NCBI GenBank assembly: GCA_965602225.1
Contig: CBFCYE010000025.1
Span: 1-36,432 of the forward strand
Direction of reading: 5' to 3'
From: Tenderia sp965602225
Lineage (GTDB): Bacteria > Pseudomonadota > Gammaproteobacteria > Tenderiales > Tenderiaceae
DNA: 36,432 nt
The position numbers and the translations under genes were made by a program. Shown here piece by piece: positions 14,652 through 22,674 of the stretch. Each line of letters starts with the position of its first letter. Position 1 is the stretch's first letter. A model generated the notes under the pieces. That model did no database searches. It had not been told where the DNA came from and was given only the letters and a program-made list of their open reading frames with translations.

Positions 14652-15950
14652 ATTAACTCTCATATAATTTCCCGTTCCGATCATCCCATATCCCGGGCCA
14701 ATATCAGCGAAAATGCACTGAAGGTGCTGTATCGCCTCAAGAATGCCGGTTATCAGGGTTTTCTGGTGGGCGGTGGGGTGCGCGACCTGTTGCTGGGGCG
14801 CGAACCCAAGGATTTTGATATTGCCACCGATGCCAGTCCGGACGAGGTGCGTAGTCTGTTTCGCAATTGTCGTCTGGTGGGGCGGCGCTTTCGCCTGGCT
14901 CACATCATGTTTGGTCGTGAGATTATCGAAGTGGCTACCTTTAGGGGGCAGGCGGGTGATGATAGTGCCAAGGGTAGTAGTGGTCTTGAGATAGAAGCGG
15001 GTGGCCGCCTGCTGCGTGACAATGTTTTTGGTACCCTGGAAGAGGATGCCTGGCGCCGCGATTTCACCATCAATGCCCTCTATTATAATATCGAGGATTT
15101 TTCGGTTGCCGATTACACCAATGGCATGGCTGATATCGAGGCCGGACTGCTGCGTGTTATTGGTGAGCCTGAACAGCGTTTTCGTGAAGACCCTGTGCGG
15201 ATGCTGCGGGCGGTGCGTTTTGCCGCCAAGATTGGCTTTCGCATTGATGAGGCCTCTGAGGCCAAGATTTCTGAATTTGGCTATCTGTTGGATGATATTC
15301 CTGCGGCGCGCTTGTTTGATGAGGTGTTGAAGCTGTTTTTTGGCGGTTGCGCCCTGCAGACCTTTGAATTGTTGCGCCACTACAACTTGTTTCAATTCTT
15401 GTTTCCTCAGACTGATGATGAGCTGGCTGAGGAAGAGAATCATTTTCCCCATACCATGTTGATGCGTGCCTTGCGCAATACCGATGACCGCATTGCCCAG
15501 GGCAAGCCGGTGACGCCGGCCTTTTTATATGCCGCCTTATTATGGGAGCCGGTCAGGCAGGAGTGGTTGCAGAATCAGGAAGATGGTGTGCCTGAACAGC
15601 CGGCCTTGACGCAGGCGGCTCAGGAGGTGGTTAGTCTGCAGCTTGAGTGCACTTCTCTGCCGCGTCGTTTTAGTACGCCAATGCAGGAGATCTGGGCCAT
15701 GCAGCCGCGCCTGGCCAAGCGTTCGGGTAAACGCGCCTATCGCTTGTTAGAGCACCCCCGTTTTCGCGCCGCCTACGACTTTTTGTTGCTCCGCGCTGAG
15801 GCTGGCGAAGTGGATCAGGAGCTGGCGGAATGGTGGACTAGCTTTCAGGAAGTCGATGATGAGCAGCGTAAGGAAATGGTGCGTAAGTTGACGCCAAAAC
15901 GGACGCATCGTGGTGTCCGGCGGCCAAATAAAAGTAAATCATCAGATTAG
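14652..15950 (+). CDS. pcnB: Poly(A) polymerase I
   Basis: PcnB adds poly(A) tails to RNA 3' ends to speed decay. The nucleotidyltransferase signature is GGGVRDLLLG (40-49) with Asp54 and Asp56. LVGRRFRLAHIMFG follows and separates poly(A) polymerase from CCA-adding enzymes. The C-terminus is basic (KRTHRGVRRPNKSK). Conserved sequence (ISRANISENALKVLYRL) begins well before the first conventional in-frame start, GTG at 14724. Between an in-frame stop at 14595 and that GTG there is no ATG, GTG or TTG. I place the start at ATT 14652, with AGGGG 8 bases upstream, giving 432 residues. E. coli pcnB is known to use AUU. It is directly followed by folK. The exact start is uncertain; the gene identity is not. 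Confidence 0.9.
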   Translation: MNSHIISRSDHPISRANISENALKVLYRLKNAGYQGFLVGGGVRDLLLGREPKDFDIATDASPDEVRSLFRNCRLVGRRFRLAHIMFGREIIEVATFRGQAGDDSAKGSSGLEIEAGGRLLRDNVFGTLEEDAWRRDFTINALYYNIEDFSVADYTNGMADIEAGLLRVIGEPEQRFREDPVRMLRAVRFAAKIGFRIDEASEAKISEFGYLLDDIPAARLFDEVLKLFFGGCALQTFELLRHYNLFQFLFPQTDDELAEEENHFPHTMLMRALRNTDDRIAQGKPVTPAFLYAALLWEPVRQEWLQNQEDGVPEQPALTQAAQEVVSLQLECTSLPRRFSTPMQEIWAMQPRLAKRSGKRAYRLLEHPRFRAAYDFLLLRAEAGEVDQELAEWWTSFQEVDDEQRKEMVRKLTPKRTHRGVRRPNKSKSSD

Positions 15951-16442
15951 ATGTCTGCAGCGCTAGTTATCTCTTATGTCGGTCTGGGCAGTAATCTGGA
16001 AAACCCGGTAGAGCAGGTGAAGGCTGCATTGCTTGAACTGAATAACCTGCCACACACGCGTCTGCTGCTGCAATCAAGTCTTTATCAAAGTGCGCCCATG
16101 GGGCCGGCCAATCAGCCGGACTATATCAATGCCGTTGCTGCCTTAGAAACAAGTCTGGCCGCAGATGATCTGTTGTCAGCCTTACAAGGTCTTGAGTTGT
16201 TACACCAAAGGGTTAGAAAGGAGCGCTGGGGGCCGCGCACTCTGGATCTCGATCTGTTGTTGTATGGCGATCAGAGCATTAATAGTGAACACCTGGTTGT
16301 GCCTCACCCTGGTTTGGCTGAGCGTGATTTTGTCTTGCTGCCTTTGTTTGAGATTGCTGCGGCGCTGGTATTGCCGGATAAACAGGTCTTGGCTGATTTG
16401 GTAGGCGAGTGTTCTGAAGCCAATCTGCAACGTTTGGGTTGA
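15951..16442 (+). CDS. folK: 2-amino-4-hydroxy-6-hydroxymethyldihydropteridine pyrophosphokinase
   Basis: This 163-residue cytosolic enzyme of folate synthesis transfers pyrophosphate from ATP to hydroxymethyl-dihydropterin. The start has the YVGLGSNLENP strand-turn, and the HPPK signature RWGPRTLDLDLLLYG lies at 92-106 with magnesium-binding Asp99 and Asp101. VPHPGLAERDFVLLPL follows as expected. The ATG immediately follows the pcnB stop codon, so translation is probably coupled. The pcnB-folK-pan order is usual in gammaproteobacteria. Confidence 0.97.
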   Translation: MSAALVISYVGLGSNLENPVEQVKAALLELNNLPHTRLLLQSSLYQSAPMGPANQPDYINAVAALETSLAADDLLSALQGLELLHQRVRKERWGPRTLDLDLLLYGDQSINSEHLVVPHPGLAERDFVLLPLFEIAAALVLPDKQVLADLVGECSEANLQRLG

Positions 16443-16448
16443 TTGATC

Positions 16449-17105
16449 ATGAGTCAGGAAAATCCCGGTTATATAGTTGTTGAGGGTCCGATTGGGGTGG
16501 GTAAAACCAGTCTGGCCAAGCGTCTGGCAAAAAGTTTTAATACCGAACTTTTGTTGGAGGGGGCGGATGAAAACCCATTTCTGCAACGCTTTTACAAAGA
16601 TCCCAAGGCCGCCGCGCTGCCGACCCAGTTGTTCTTCCTGTTTCAACGCGCTCAGCAGGTGCAGGCCTTACGCCAGGGCGATATGTTTCGGCCGGTGCGG
16701 GTGGCGGATTTTCTGATTGAAAAAGACAAGCTGTTTGCGCAGCTAACCCTCGATGATGATGAGCTGAGGCTGTATGACCAGGCCTATCAACATCTGGCCC
16801 TGGACGCGCCGCCTCCGGATCTGGTGATCTACCTGCAAGCACCGGTAAATGTGTTGCTGGAGCGGATTAATAAACGCAGTCGTGATTATGAACAGCACAT
16901 TGATGCTGATTATCTGCAAAGGCTGGTGGATGCCTATGCCCGTTTTTTTCACCAATATAATGACGCGCCGCTGCTGATCGTTAATGCCACCGAGATTAAT
17001 CTGGTCGACAGTGATATGGATTACAATGCCCTGCTGGAGCAAATCGGCAAGGTTAACAGTGGTAGGCACTACTTCAATCCGTTGCCGTTTGAATTGACCA
17101 AGTAA
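16449..17105 (+). CDS. Deoxynucleoside kinase family protein
   Basis: This 218-residue P-loop kinase has the motif GPIGVGKT (13-20), a DRY-like region replaced by VADFLIEKDKLFA, and a LID-type arginine cluster INKRSRDYEQ. This is the deoxyadenosine/deoxyguanosine kinase (dNK) family, which phosphorylates deoxynucleosides for salvage. The specificity cannot be read from the sequence. The start is ATG at 16449, 6 bases after the folK stop. A TTG six bases earlier is in frame but less likely. Its place between folK and panB occurs in other gammaproteobacteria. A palindromic repeat separates it from panB. Confidence 0.88.
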   Translation: MSQENPGYIVVEGPIGVGKTSLAKRLAKSFNTELLLEGADENPFLQRFYKDPKAAALPTQLFFLFQRAQQVQALRQGDMFRPVRVADFLIEKDKLFAQLTLDDDELRLYDQAYQHLALDAPPPDLVIYLQAPVNVLLERINKRSRDYEQHIDADYLQRLVDAYARFFHQYNDAPLLIVNATEINLVDSDMDYNALLEQIGKVNSGRHYFNPLPFELTK

Positions 17106-17106
17106 T

Positions 17107-17176
17107 GTAGGGTGCGCACCGCGCACCATTAAATCGAATCGACCAAAAAAGTCTTGGTGCGCACGGCGCACCCTAC
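17107..17176. repeat. Palindromic repeat (GTAGGGTGCGCA type) in the panB leader
   Basis: GTAGGGTGCGCACCGCGCACC on the left pairs with GGTGCGCACGGCGCACCCTAC on the right around an A+T-rich loop of about 28 bases, giving a long stem. This is a common proteobacterial intergenic palindrome. It starts 1 base after the kinase stop codon and ends 19 bases before the panB ATG, so it lies inside the probable folK-pan transcript and may change relative expression of its two halves. Confidence 0.7.
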
Positions 17177-17195
17177 GTTAGATAAAGAGAAGCCT

Positions 17196-17996
17196 ATGAC
17201 TACTCCCATAACCCTGAGCCGTTTGCGTGAGATGAAGGCGCAAGGTGAAAAGATTGTTTGTCTGACCGCCTACGATGCCAGTTTCGCTCGAGTGCTGGAT
17301 GATGCCGGTGTTGATGTCATCCTGGTGGGTGATTCACTGGGTATGGTAATCCAGGGACACAAAACGACGGTGCCGGTGACCATGGAGGATATGGTCTATC
17401 ACAGTCAGGCTGTCGCCAAAGGTAGTGAGAAGACGTTGTTAATGGTGGATATGCCATTTATGGCCTGCCCGACGGTTGATCTGGCGCTGGTGAATGCTAC
17501 CCGCCTGATGCAGGAGGGCGGTGCCCAGGTAGTCAAGCTGGAAGGCAGTGGTGTGCAGTTGGAGATTGTTACCGAGCTGGCACGCAGGAGTATTCCTGTC
17601 TGCGCCCATCTTGGTCTGCAGCCGCAGAGTGTGCACAAGATTGGTGGTTATCGTGTCCAGGGGCGTGACTCCGATGCCGCCAAGGCGATGCTGGAAAGCG
17701 CCTTGGCACTTGAGGCTGCGGGTGCAGATCTGCTGTTGCTTGAATGTGTGCCTGAGGCCCTGGCGGCAGCAATCACCAATGCGGTGACGGTGCCAGTAAT
17801 CGGTATTGGCGCAGGTGTTAACTGCGATGGCCAGGTGTTGGTGCTGCATGACATTCTCGGGGTGACAGCGGGTAAAGTACCTAAATTTAGTAAAAACTAT
17901 ATGGTTGACGCAGAATCAATTGCTCAGGCCGTCGGCAACTATGTAACCGAGGTTAGGGCAGGCAGCTTTCCCGATAAGGCGCACTGGTTTAGTTAA
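17196..17996 (+). CDS. panB: 3-methyl-2-oxobutanoate hydroxymethyltransferase
   Basis: This 266-residue enzyme uses methylenetetrahydrofolate to convert ketoisovalerate to ketopantoate, the first step of pantothenate synthesis. Metal ligands Asp46 (VGDSLGM) and Asp85 (MVDMPF) and the VKLEGSG catalytic strand are present, with PVIGIGAG near the end. I chose ATG 17196 (MTTPITLSRLREMK) because the family starts there and AAAGAGAAG precedes it. The longer frame to 17154 would run into the repeat. The stop codon shares a base with the panC ATG (TAATG), so the two are translationally coupled. Confidence 0.97.
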   Translation: MTTPITLSRLREMKAQGEKIVCLTAYDASFARVLDDAGVDVILVGDSLGMVIQGHKTTVPVTMEDMVYHSQAVAKGSEKTLLMVDMPFMACPTVDLALVNATRLMQEGGAQVVKLEGSGVQLEIVTELARRSIPVCAHLGLQPQSVHKIGGYRVQGRDSDAAKAMLESALALEAAGADLLLLECVPEALAAAITNAVTVPVIGIGAGVNCDGQVLVLHDILGVTAGKVPKFSKNYMVDAESIAQAVGNYVTEVRAGSFPDKAHWFS

Positions 17997-18850
17997 TGCT
18001 GACAGTCAATTCGATTATTGAGCTCAGACAGCAGATCAGGGTCTGGCGTCAGCAGGGGCAGAGAATTGCCTTCGTACCGACTATGGGTAATCTGCATGAT
18101 GGCCATTTGAGGTTGGTGGAACAGGCAAAGCAGCACGCTGACAGGATAGTGGTCAGCATCTTTGTTAATCCGCTGCAGTTTGGCCCGGGTGAGGATTTTG
18201 ATAGCTATCCGCGTACCCTGGCGGCTGATTCGGCAAGGCTGGAACAGGTGGCGGCTGATTTATTGTTTGCTCCGCCGGTGGAAGAGGTCTATCCCCGCGG
18301 TCATGGTGCGGCAACCCAGGTCGAAGTGCCTGAGGTTTCAGAAGGTCTGTGTGCGGAGTCGCGACCGGGTCATTTTACCGGGGTGGCGACCGTGGTGGCT
18401 AAGCTGTTCAATATGGTGCAGCCGGATTGCGCCCTGTTTGGTGAAAAGGATTATCAGCAGTTGCAGGTGATTCGGCGCATGGTTGCCGATCTTTGTTTCG
18501 CCGTCGAGATTATTGCTGTGCCAACCATGCGCGAGGCTGATGGCCTGGCGATGAGTTCGCGTAATGGCTACCTCAGTGCGGCTGAGCGTGAGATTGCGCC
18601 GAAGCTCTATCAAGCCTTGCAGCTGGTGGCACAAGGTTTGGCGCAGGGGCGACGTGATTTTGCGGTCCTTGAGCAGCAGGGAGCGGAGCATCTAGAGGCT
18701 GCTGGTTTTGTGCCTGAATATTTCAGTATTCGCCAGGCTGATAGTTTGAAAGTAGCTGAGCCGGATATGGCTGAGGTGATTGTTCTGGCTGCCGCCAGAT
18801 TAGGAAAACCCCGTCTAATCGACAACTTAGCCTGTTCATTGGTAGAATAG
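17996..18850 (+). CDS. panC: Pantothenate synthetase (pantoate-beta-alanine ligase)
   Basis: This 284-residue enzyme joins pantoate and beta-alanine with ATP. The nucleotidyl-transferase HIGH-like motif is HDGH (34-37) in FVPTMGNLHDGHL. FVNPLQFGPGEDFDSYPRT, FGEKDYQQLQ and the KMSKS-like MSSRNGYLS all follow in order. It overlaps the panB stop by one base. The length is normal. panD follows after 68 bases, and a likely internal promoter for it is embedded at the end of this gene. Confidence 0.97.
   Translation: MLTVNSIIELRQQIRVWRQQGQRIAFVPTMGNLHDGHLRLVEQAKQHADRIVVSIFVNPLQFGPGEDFDSYPRTLAADSARLEQVAADLLFAPPVEEVYPRGHGAATQVEVPEVSEGLCAESRPGHFTGVATVVAKLFNMVQPDCALFGEKDYQQLQVIRRMVADLCFAVEIIAVPTMREADGLAMSSRNGYLSAAEREIAPKLYQALQLVAQGLAQGRRDFAVLEQQGAEHLEAAGFVPEYFSIRQADSLKVAEPDMAEVIVLAAARLGKPRLIDNLACSLVE
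18819..18848 (+). promoter_or_regulatory. Possible internal promoter for panD
   Basis: TCGACA (18819-18824, five of six to the sigma-70 -35 box) is separated by 18 bases from TAGAAT (18843-18848, five of six to the -10 box). The site overlaps the last codons of panC and would transcribe panD with a leader of about 60 bases. Confidence 0.45.
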
Positions 18851-18918
18851 GCGCCATTTTTAGCGGCCGTGATATTGCTGGGTCGTGATCCGAGAATTTT
18901 AGTACAGGAGTTCAGTCT

Positions 18919-19302
18919 ATGCAGCACATGATGCTGAAGACAAAATTGCATCGCGCCCGCGTTACCCATGCCGAGTTAGAGTATGAAGGCTCATGCGCCA
19001 TCGATAGTGATCTGCTAGATGCTGCTGGCATCCATGAGTATGAACAGATTCATATCTACGATATCAATAATGGTGAGCGTTTCTCTACCTACGCGATTCG
19101 TGCCGAGGCTGGTTCAGGCATTGTTTCCATCAATGGTGCGGCGGCGCGCAAGGCCAGTGTTAACGATTTGGTGATTATCTGCGCCTATGTCGGGATTGAG
19201 CAGAAGGCTCTGGCTGACTTTAAACCTAATTTGATTTATGTCGATCAGGACAATCGTATCACTCACACCAGTAGTAGTATCCCGGTACAGTTGGCTAGCT
19301 AG
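18919..19302 (+). CDS. panD: Aspartate 1-decarboxylase proenzyme
   Basis: This 127-residue pyruvoyl enzyme makes beta-alanine from aspartate for PanC. The self-cleavage site Gly24-Ser25 lies in YEGSCAID, and active-site Lys9, Arg54 and Tyr58 sit at the family positions. The chain must be cleaved to create the pyruvoyl group on Ser25. The ATG at 18919 has AGGAG 8 bases upstream. With panB and panC it completes the pathway branch to pantothenate apart from ketopantoate reductase, which is not in this window. A perfect hairpin follows. Confidence 0.97.
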   Translation: MQHMMLKTKLHRARVTHAELEYEGSCAIDSDLLDAAGIHEYEQIHIYDINNGERFSTYAIRAEAGSGIVSINGAAARKASVNDLVIICAYVGIEQKALADFKPNLIYVDQDNRITHTSSSIPVQLAS

Positions 19303-19339
19303 GTCGTGTAATCAAGACAAGTTTCATTGATGCTAAAAC

Positions 19340-19368
19340 AAGAAAGGGGAGCTTAGCTCCCCTTTCTT
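19340..19368. terminator. Bidirectional hairpin terminator between panD and the SAP gene
   Basis: Perfect 13-base arms AAGAAAGGGGAGC (19340-19352) and GCTCCCCTTTCTT (19356-19368) surround loop TTA, between convergent genes. The terminal A and T bases of the stem can serve as short U-tracts in both directions. Confidence 0.8.
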
Positions 19369-19393
19369 ACGTCTGTCTGTTGTTTTAGGCCGC

Positions 19394-19717
19394 TTAGCCT
19401 TTCTTTGCGGCAGCCTTTTTCTTTGCTGCTGTCTTTTTCTTTGGCGCTGCTTTTTTCTCAACGACTGCCTTTTTCTCAACGACTGGTTTTTTCTTTACAG
19501 CTGCTTTTTTGGCCGCTGCTGGTTTTTTTGCAGTCACAGGAAGGCAGTCTTCACGCCAGCCGCATGCCTGTTGATCGCAATCACCGTTCACTGCACTGCC
19601 AAAACAGTCAAAGTTACCTTCCTGGCGTTGGATGGAGTGGATCAGCTGGGTCTTGCTCAGCTTGCCAGGTTTGATGCCAATGGCTTGTGCCCGTGTGCGG
19701 ATGTCTTCGATTTTCAT
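19394..19717 (-). CDS. SAP-domain protein with cysteine cluster and lysine-rich tail
   Basis: In this 107-residue protein, residues 1-32 (MKIEDIRTRAQAIGIKPGKL, then SKTQLIHSIQ) form a SAP-like helix-turn-helix, a motif that often binds nucleic acid. Residues 36-58 hold four cysteines (38, 47, 52, 58) in FDCFG...GDC...AC..REDC, a possible metal site. Residues 62-107 are Lys/Ala/Pro/Val repeats of the histone H1/AlgP type (KKPVVEKKAVVEKKAAPKKK), strongly basic and disordered. A nucleoid- or RNA-binding role is inferred from composition. Start ATG with AGGAAAC upstream. It is a single-gene unit between a terminator and ppc. Confidence 0.75.
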   Translation of the reverse strand: MKIEDIRTRAQAIGIKPGKLSKTQLIHSIQRQEGNFDCFGSAVNGDCDQQACGWREDCLPVTAKKPAAAKKAAVKKKPVVEKKAVVEKKAAPKKKTAAKKKAAAKKG

Positions 19718-19762
19718 GGTGTTTCCTAAAAGGGATTAAATATTCTGTTGTCTATTCGGTCT

Positions 19763-22546
19763 TTAGCCGGTGTTGCGCATGCCGGCCGCAATGGCATTGA
19801 TGGAGCGCAGCAGTGGGTCTAACCAGATATCACGTTCCTCATCCGACAGCGTCTCATCGCGGTAGCGTTGCAGTAACGTGACCTGGATGCTGTTGAGCGA
19901 GTCCAGGTAGGGGTTACGGCGCGCCAATGATAATGCCAGGCTGGGGTTTTCATCCAGTAGGTGATCGCTGTCGGTGACCTCAAGCACGGTGTCTATAGTG
20001 CGCAGATACTCTTCATTGATCTGTTCATAAACCGCATCGCAACTGTTCTGATCCAGACATAGCTGGGAATATTGCTTGGCTATGCGCATGTCGGCCTTGA
20101 ACAGGGCCATCTGGGTGTTACTTAGCAGGGCCTTGAAAAATGGCCACTGGCGATACATCTGCCGCAGGGTGGCAAGGCGCTCTTCGTCGTCCTCTATCCA
20201 CTCTTGCAGGGCGGTACCAATGCCATACCAGGCCGGCATGGTGTGGCGTGATTGAGCCCAGCCAAATACCCAGCCGATGGCGCGTACCGAGCCCTTGGAA
20301 CGATCGCCTTTTTTACGATGTGAGGGGCGCGAGCCGATATTCATCAAGCCGATCTCGTAGACCGGTGTGGCCTCATAGAAATAGTCCAGCAGGGCTGGCG
20401 TATTGTCGGTCAGATCGCGATAGGTTTTTTCACCTTTTTTCACAATCAGATCGATAACATCAAGGAACTCTTCCTGATCAATCGGTGCCTGTTTAACGAT
20501 GTACTGGCTGGCTTTGAGCAGACCGGTGGTGCCCATGGTCAGTTCGTAGACAGCAGTTTCATCGTTGCTGTATTTCGACGACAGCACTTCACCTTGTTCG
20601 GTGAACTTTATCTGGCCAAACACCGTGCCGGCAGGCTGCGACAGAATAGCTTCGTGAGTCGGGCCGCCGCCGCGACCAATGGTGCCACCACGACCATGGA
20701 ACAGTCGAACTTCGATGTGGTGTTTGCTGGCGATGCTGGTGATGCGGCGCTGGGCCTGATAAAGGCTCCAGCCAGAGGCCAAAATGCCGCCGTCCTTACA
20801 TGAATCTGAATAACCGAGCATGACCTCCTGGATATTGCCGGAAATCTGCAGCAGGCGACGATAGACGCTGTTGCCCAGCAGTAGCTCCATGACAGGCTCG
20901 ATGTGGGCCAGATCTTCAATGGTTTCGAATAGTGGCGAGATCTCGATGTCGCAGCGCCAGTCATCACCTTCACAAGATACCAGTCCGGCCAGGCGGGCCA
21001 GGAACATCACTTCCATTACGTGACTGGCTGCATGGGTCATGGATATGACATAGGTGCCAAAGGCGCGTGAGCTGATCTCTTTGCGCATCTGCACCATCAC
21101 ATCGAGCACATCCAGGGTTTCGCGGTTGTCATCTGATAGCTTGCTGCGGTCGATGTCTGGCATGTTGCTGCTGGTAATCAGTTCACTGAGGGTGGCCAGA
21201 CGCTGTTGCTCGTCTAAATCATCGTAGCCATCATTGCCGTAGGCCTGGCTCAGAATTTCACTGACAGCCATGCTGTGGCGAGTTGATTCCTGGCGAACAT
21301 CCAGATTCATGAGGAAGAAACCAAAGGTTTCGATCTGGCGAATCAAGTCGGTGAGTGCACCCCTGGCAATGGTGCGGTCACCATGGCTGATCAACGATTC
21401 TCGGATCAGATTCAGGTCGCGTAATAGTTCGGCTTCATCGTTGTAGGCATTGTCGATGCTTTCATGGACGTCTTCATTGAGCAGAATTTTGATACTGATC
21501 AGGTTGCGTTCCAGGCGATAGCGCATCAGGAATAGCATGCGCCGATACGGTTCGTTGGCGAAACGGGCAGTGTCGCCGTCGAAGGCTACTTCGGCCAGGG
21601 CATCATAGTTGCTTAAGGCTTCGGAAAAGGCTGCGGTGGGGCGGCATAGCGAGCTGGACAGGGTTAGTACCCGGGTCAGGCTGCCGATCCGGTTCAGGTA
21701 TTCAAGCATTACGGCACGGCCTTGCAGGCGCAGGGCGAACATGGTGGTATCCGGCGTGACATTGGGGTTGCCATCACGATCACCGCCTATCCAGGAACCA
21801 AAGCGCAGGAAGCTGGGTACAGTCACAGCCGGGCTGCCGCCGTAAGCCTTGGCAACGGCCTTTTCCATATTGCGATAGGTCTGCGGCACGGCATCAAACA
21901 GACAATCCTGGAAGTAACCAATGCCGGTGCGAATTTCATCCTCGACGCGAGGGCGGCGGACACGTACCTCGTCGGTTTTCCATAGAATCTGAATTTCACC
22001 TTCGAGCTGCTCGATCAGTTCGGCGCGATCCTGTTTGCTGAGGCGGCTGTCGTCGAGCTCTTCACTGCGGACGAAGATGCGGCGTAGCGCCTCTTTAAGC
22101 ATGCGGCGCTTGGCTTCGGTTGGGTGTGCGGTAATAACCGGGTAGTAGGCGGTGCGGTCGAGTATGGTCTGCAGATCTTCGCTGCTGATATTCTGTTGCT
22201 TGAATTCGCTCAGGGTATCGTTGAATGAACCAGGCCAGGCAGGGCCATCACTAAAGCGGCAGAGGCGACGACGGTGCTGGTGTTGAAAGGCCTCTTCGGC
22301 GATGTTTACCAGGCTGAAATAGAGGCTAAAGGCACGTACCACCTGGGTCAGCGTCTGTGGATCGAGTCGATTGATCAACAGGTTGAGTTGCTGGCGCTTT
22401 TTTAGGTCGTCAATAGAGCGCAGGCTGATATAACCCTTGCGTAGGGTTTCAACGGCGGAAAAGACCTGGTCGCCAGCCTGGGCGCGGAGAATGTTGCCGA
22501 GCAGATTGCCGAACAGTTTGACTCGTGAACGAAGCTTTTTATCCAT
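19763..22546 (-). CDS. ppc: Phosphoenolpyruvate carboxylase
   Basis: This enzyme of about 927 residues fixes bicarbonate onto phosphoenolpyruvate to give oxaloacetate, refilling the citric acid cycle. The catalytic histidine segment VITAHPTEAKRR and the second signature FHGRGGTIGRGGGPTHEAI are present, and the C-terminus is INAIAAGMRNTG, the conserved end of the family. I prefer ATG 22546 (MDKKLRSRVKLFG). An upstream in-frame TTG at 22564 would add six residues. A TATAAT on the minus strand (22626-22621) is a likely -10 box. It lies beside glgA on the same strand with 110 bases between. Confidence 0.97.
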   Translation of the reverse strand: MDKKLRSRVKLFGNLLGNILRAQAGDQVFSAVETLRKGYISLRSIDDLKKRQQLNLLINRLDPQTLTQVVRAFSLYFSLVNIAEEAFQHQHRRRLCRFSDGPAWPGSFNDTLSEFKQQNISSEDLQTILDRTAYYPVITAHPTEAKRRMLKEALRRIFVRSEELDDSRLSKQDRAELIEQLEGEIQILWKTDEVRVRRPRVEDEIRTGIGYFQDCLFDAVPQTYRNMEKAVAKAYGGSPAVTVPSFLRFGSWIGGDRDGNPNVTPDTTMFALRLQGRAVMLEYLNRIGSLTRVLTLSSSLCRPTAAFSEALSNYDALAEVAFDGDTARFANEPYRRMLFLMRYRLERNLISIKILLNEDVHESIDNAYNDEAELLRDLNLIRESLISHGDRTIARGALTDLIRQIETFGFFLMNLDVRQESTRHSMAVSEILSQAYGNDGYDDLDEQQRLATLSELITSSNMPDIDRSKLSDDNRETLDVLDVMVQMRKEISSRAFGTYVISMTHAASHVMEVMFLARLAGLVSCEGDDWRCDIEISPLFETIEDLAHIEPVMELLLGNSVYRRLLQISGNIQEVMLGYSDSCKDGGILASGWSLYQAQRRITSIASKHHIEVRLFHGRGGTIGRGGGPTHEAILSQPAGTVFGQIKFTEQGEVLSSKYSNDETAVYELTMGTTGLLKASQYIVKQAPIDQEEFLDVIDLIVKKGEKTYRDLTDNTPALLDYFYEATPVYEIGLMNIGSRPSHRKKGDRSKGSVRAIGWVFGWAQSRHTMPAWYGIGTALQEWIEDDEERLATLRQMYRQWPFFKALLSNTQMALFKADMRIAKQYSQLCLDQNSCDAVYEQINEEYLRTIDTVLEVTDSDHLLDENPSLALSLARRNPYLDSLNSIQVTLLQRYRDETLSDEERDIWLDPLLRSINAIAAGMRNTG

Positions 22547-22674
22547 AATTTCTTTCAAAAACAACTTGTTATTGCGGGGTTTGGTGTCGGGCCGGATGCC
22601 CGGGGCGCCAAAGGGAGGTCATTATACACCGCCGCAGGGAATTTATCTGTGCAGCTCTTGGCGGTGTAGTTTGG

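Noticed and set aside
14592..15452. Long open frame (286 codons) on the minus strand opposite pcnB
   Set aside because: It is the antisense shadow of a clear pcnB; its translation is Gln/His/Ile/Thr-rich without domain pattern and has no ribosome-binding site.
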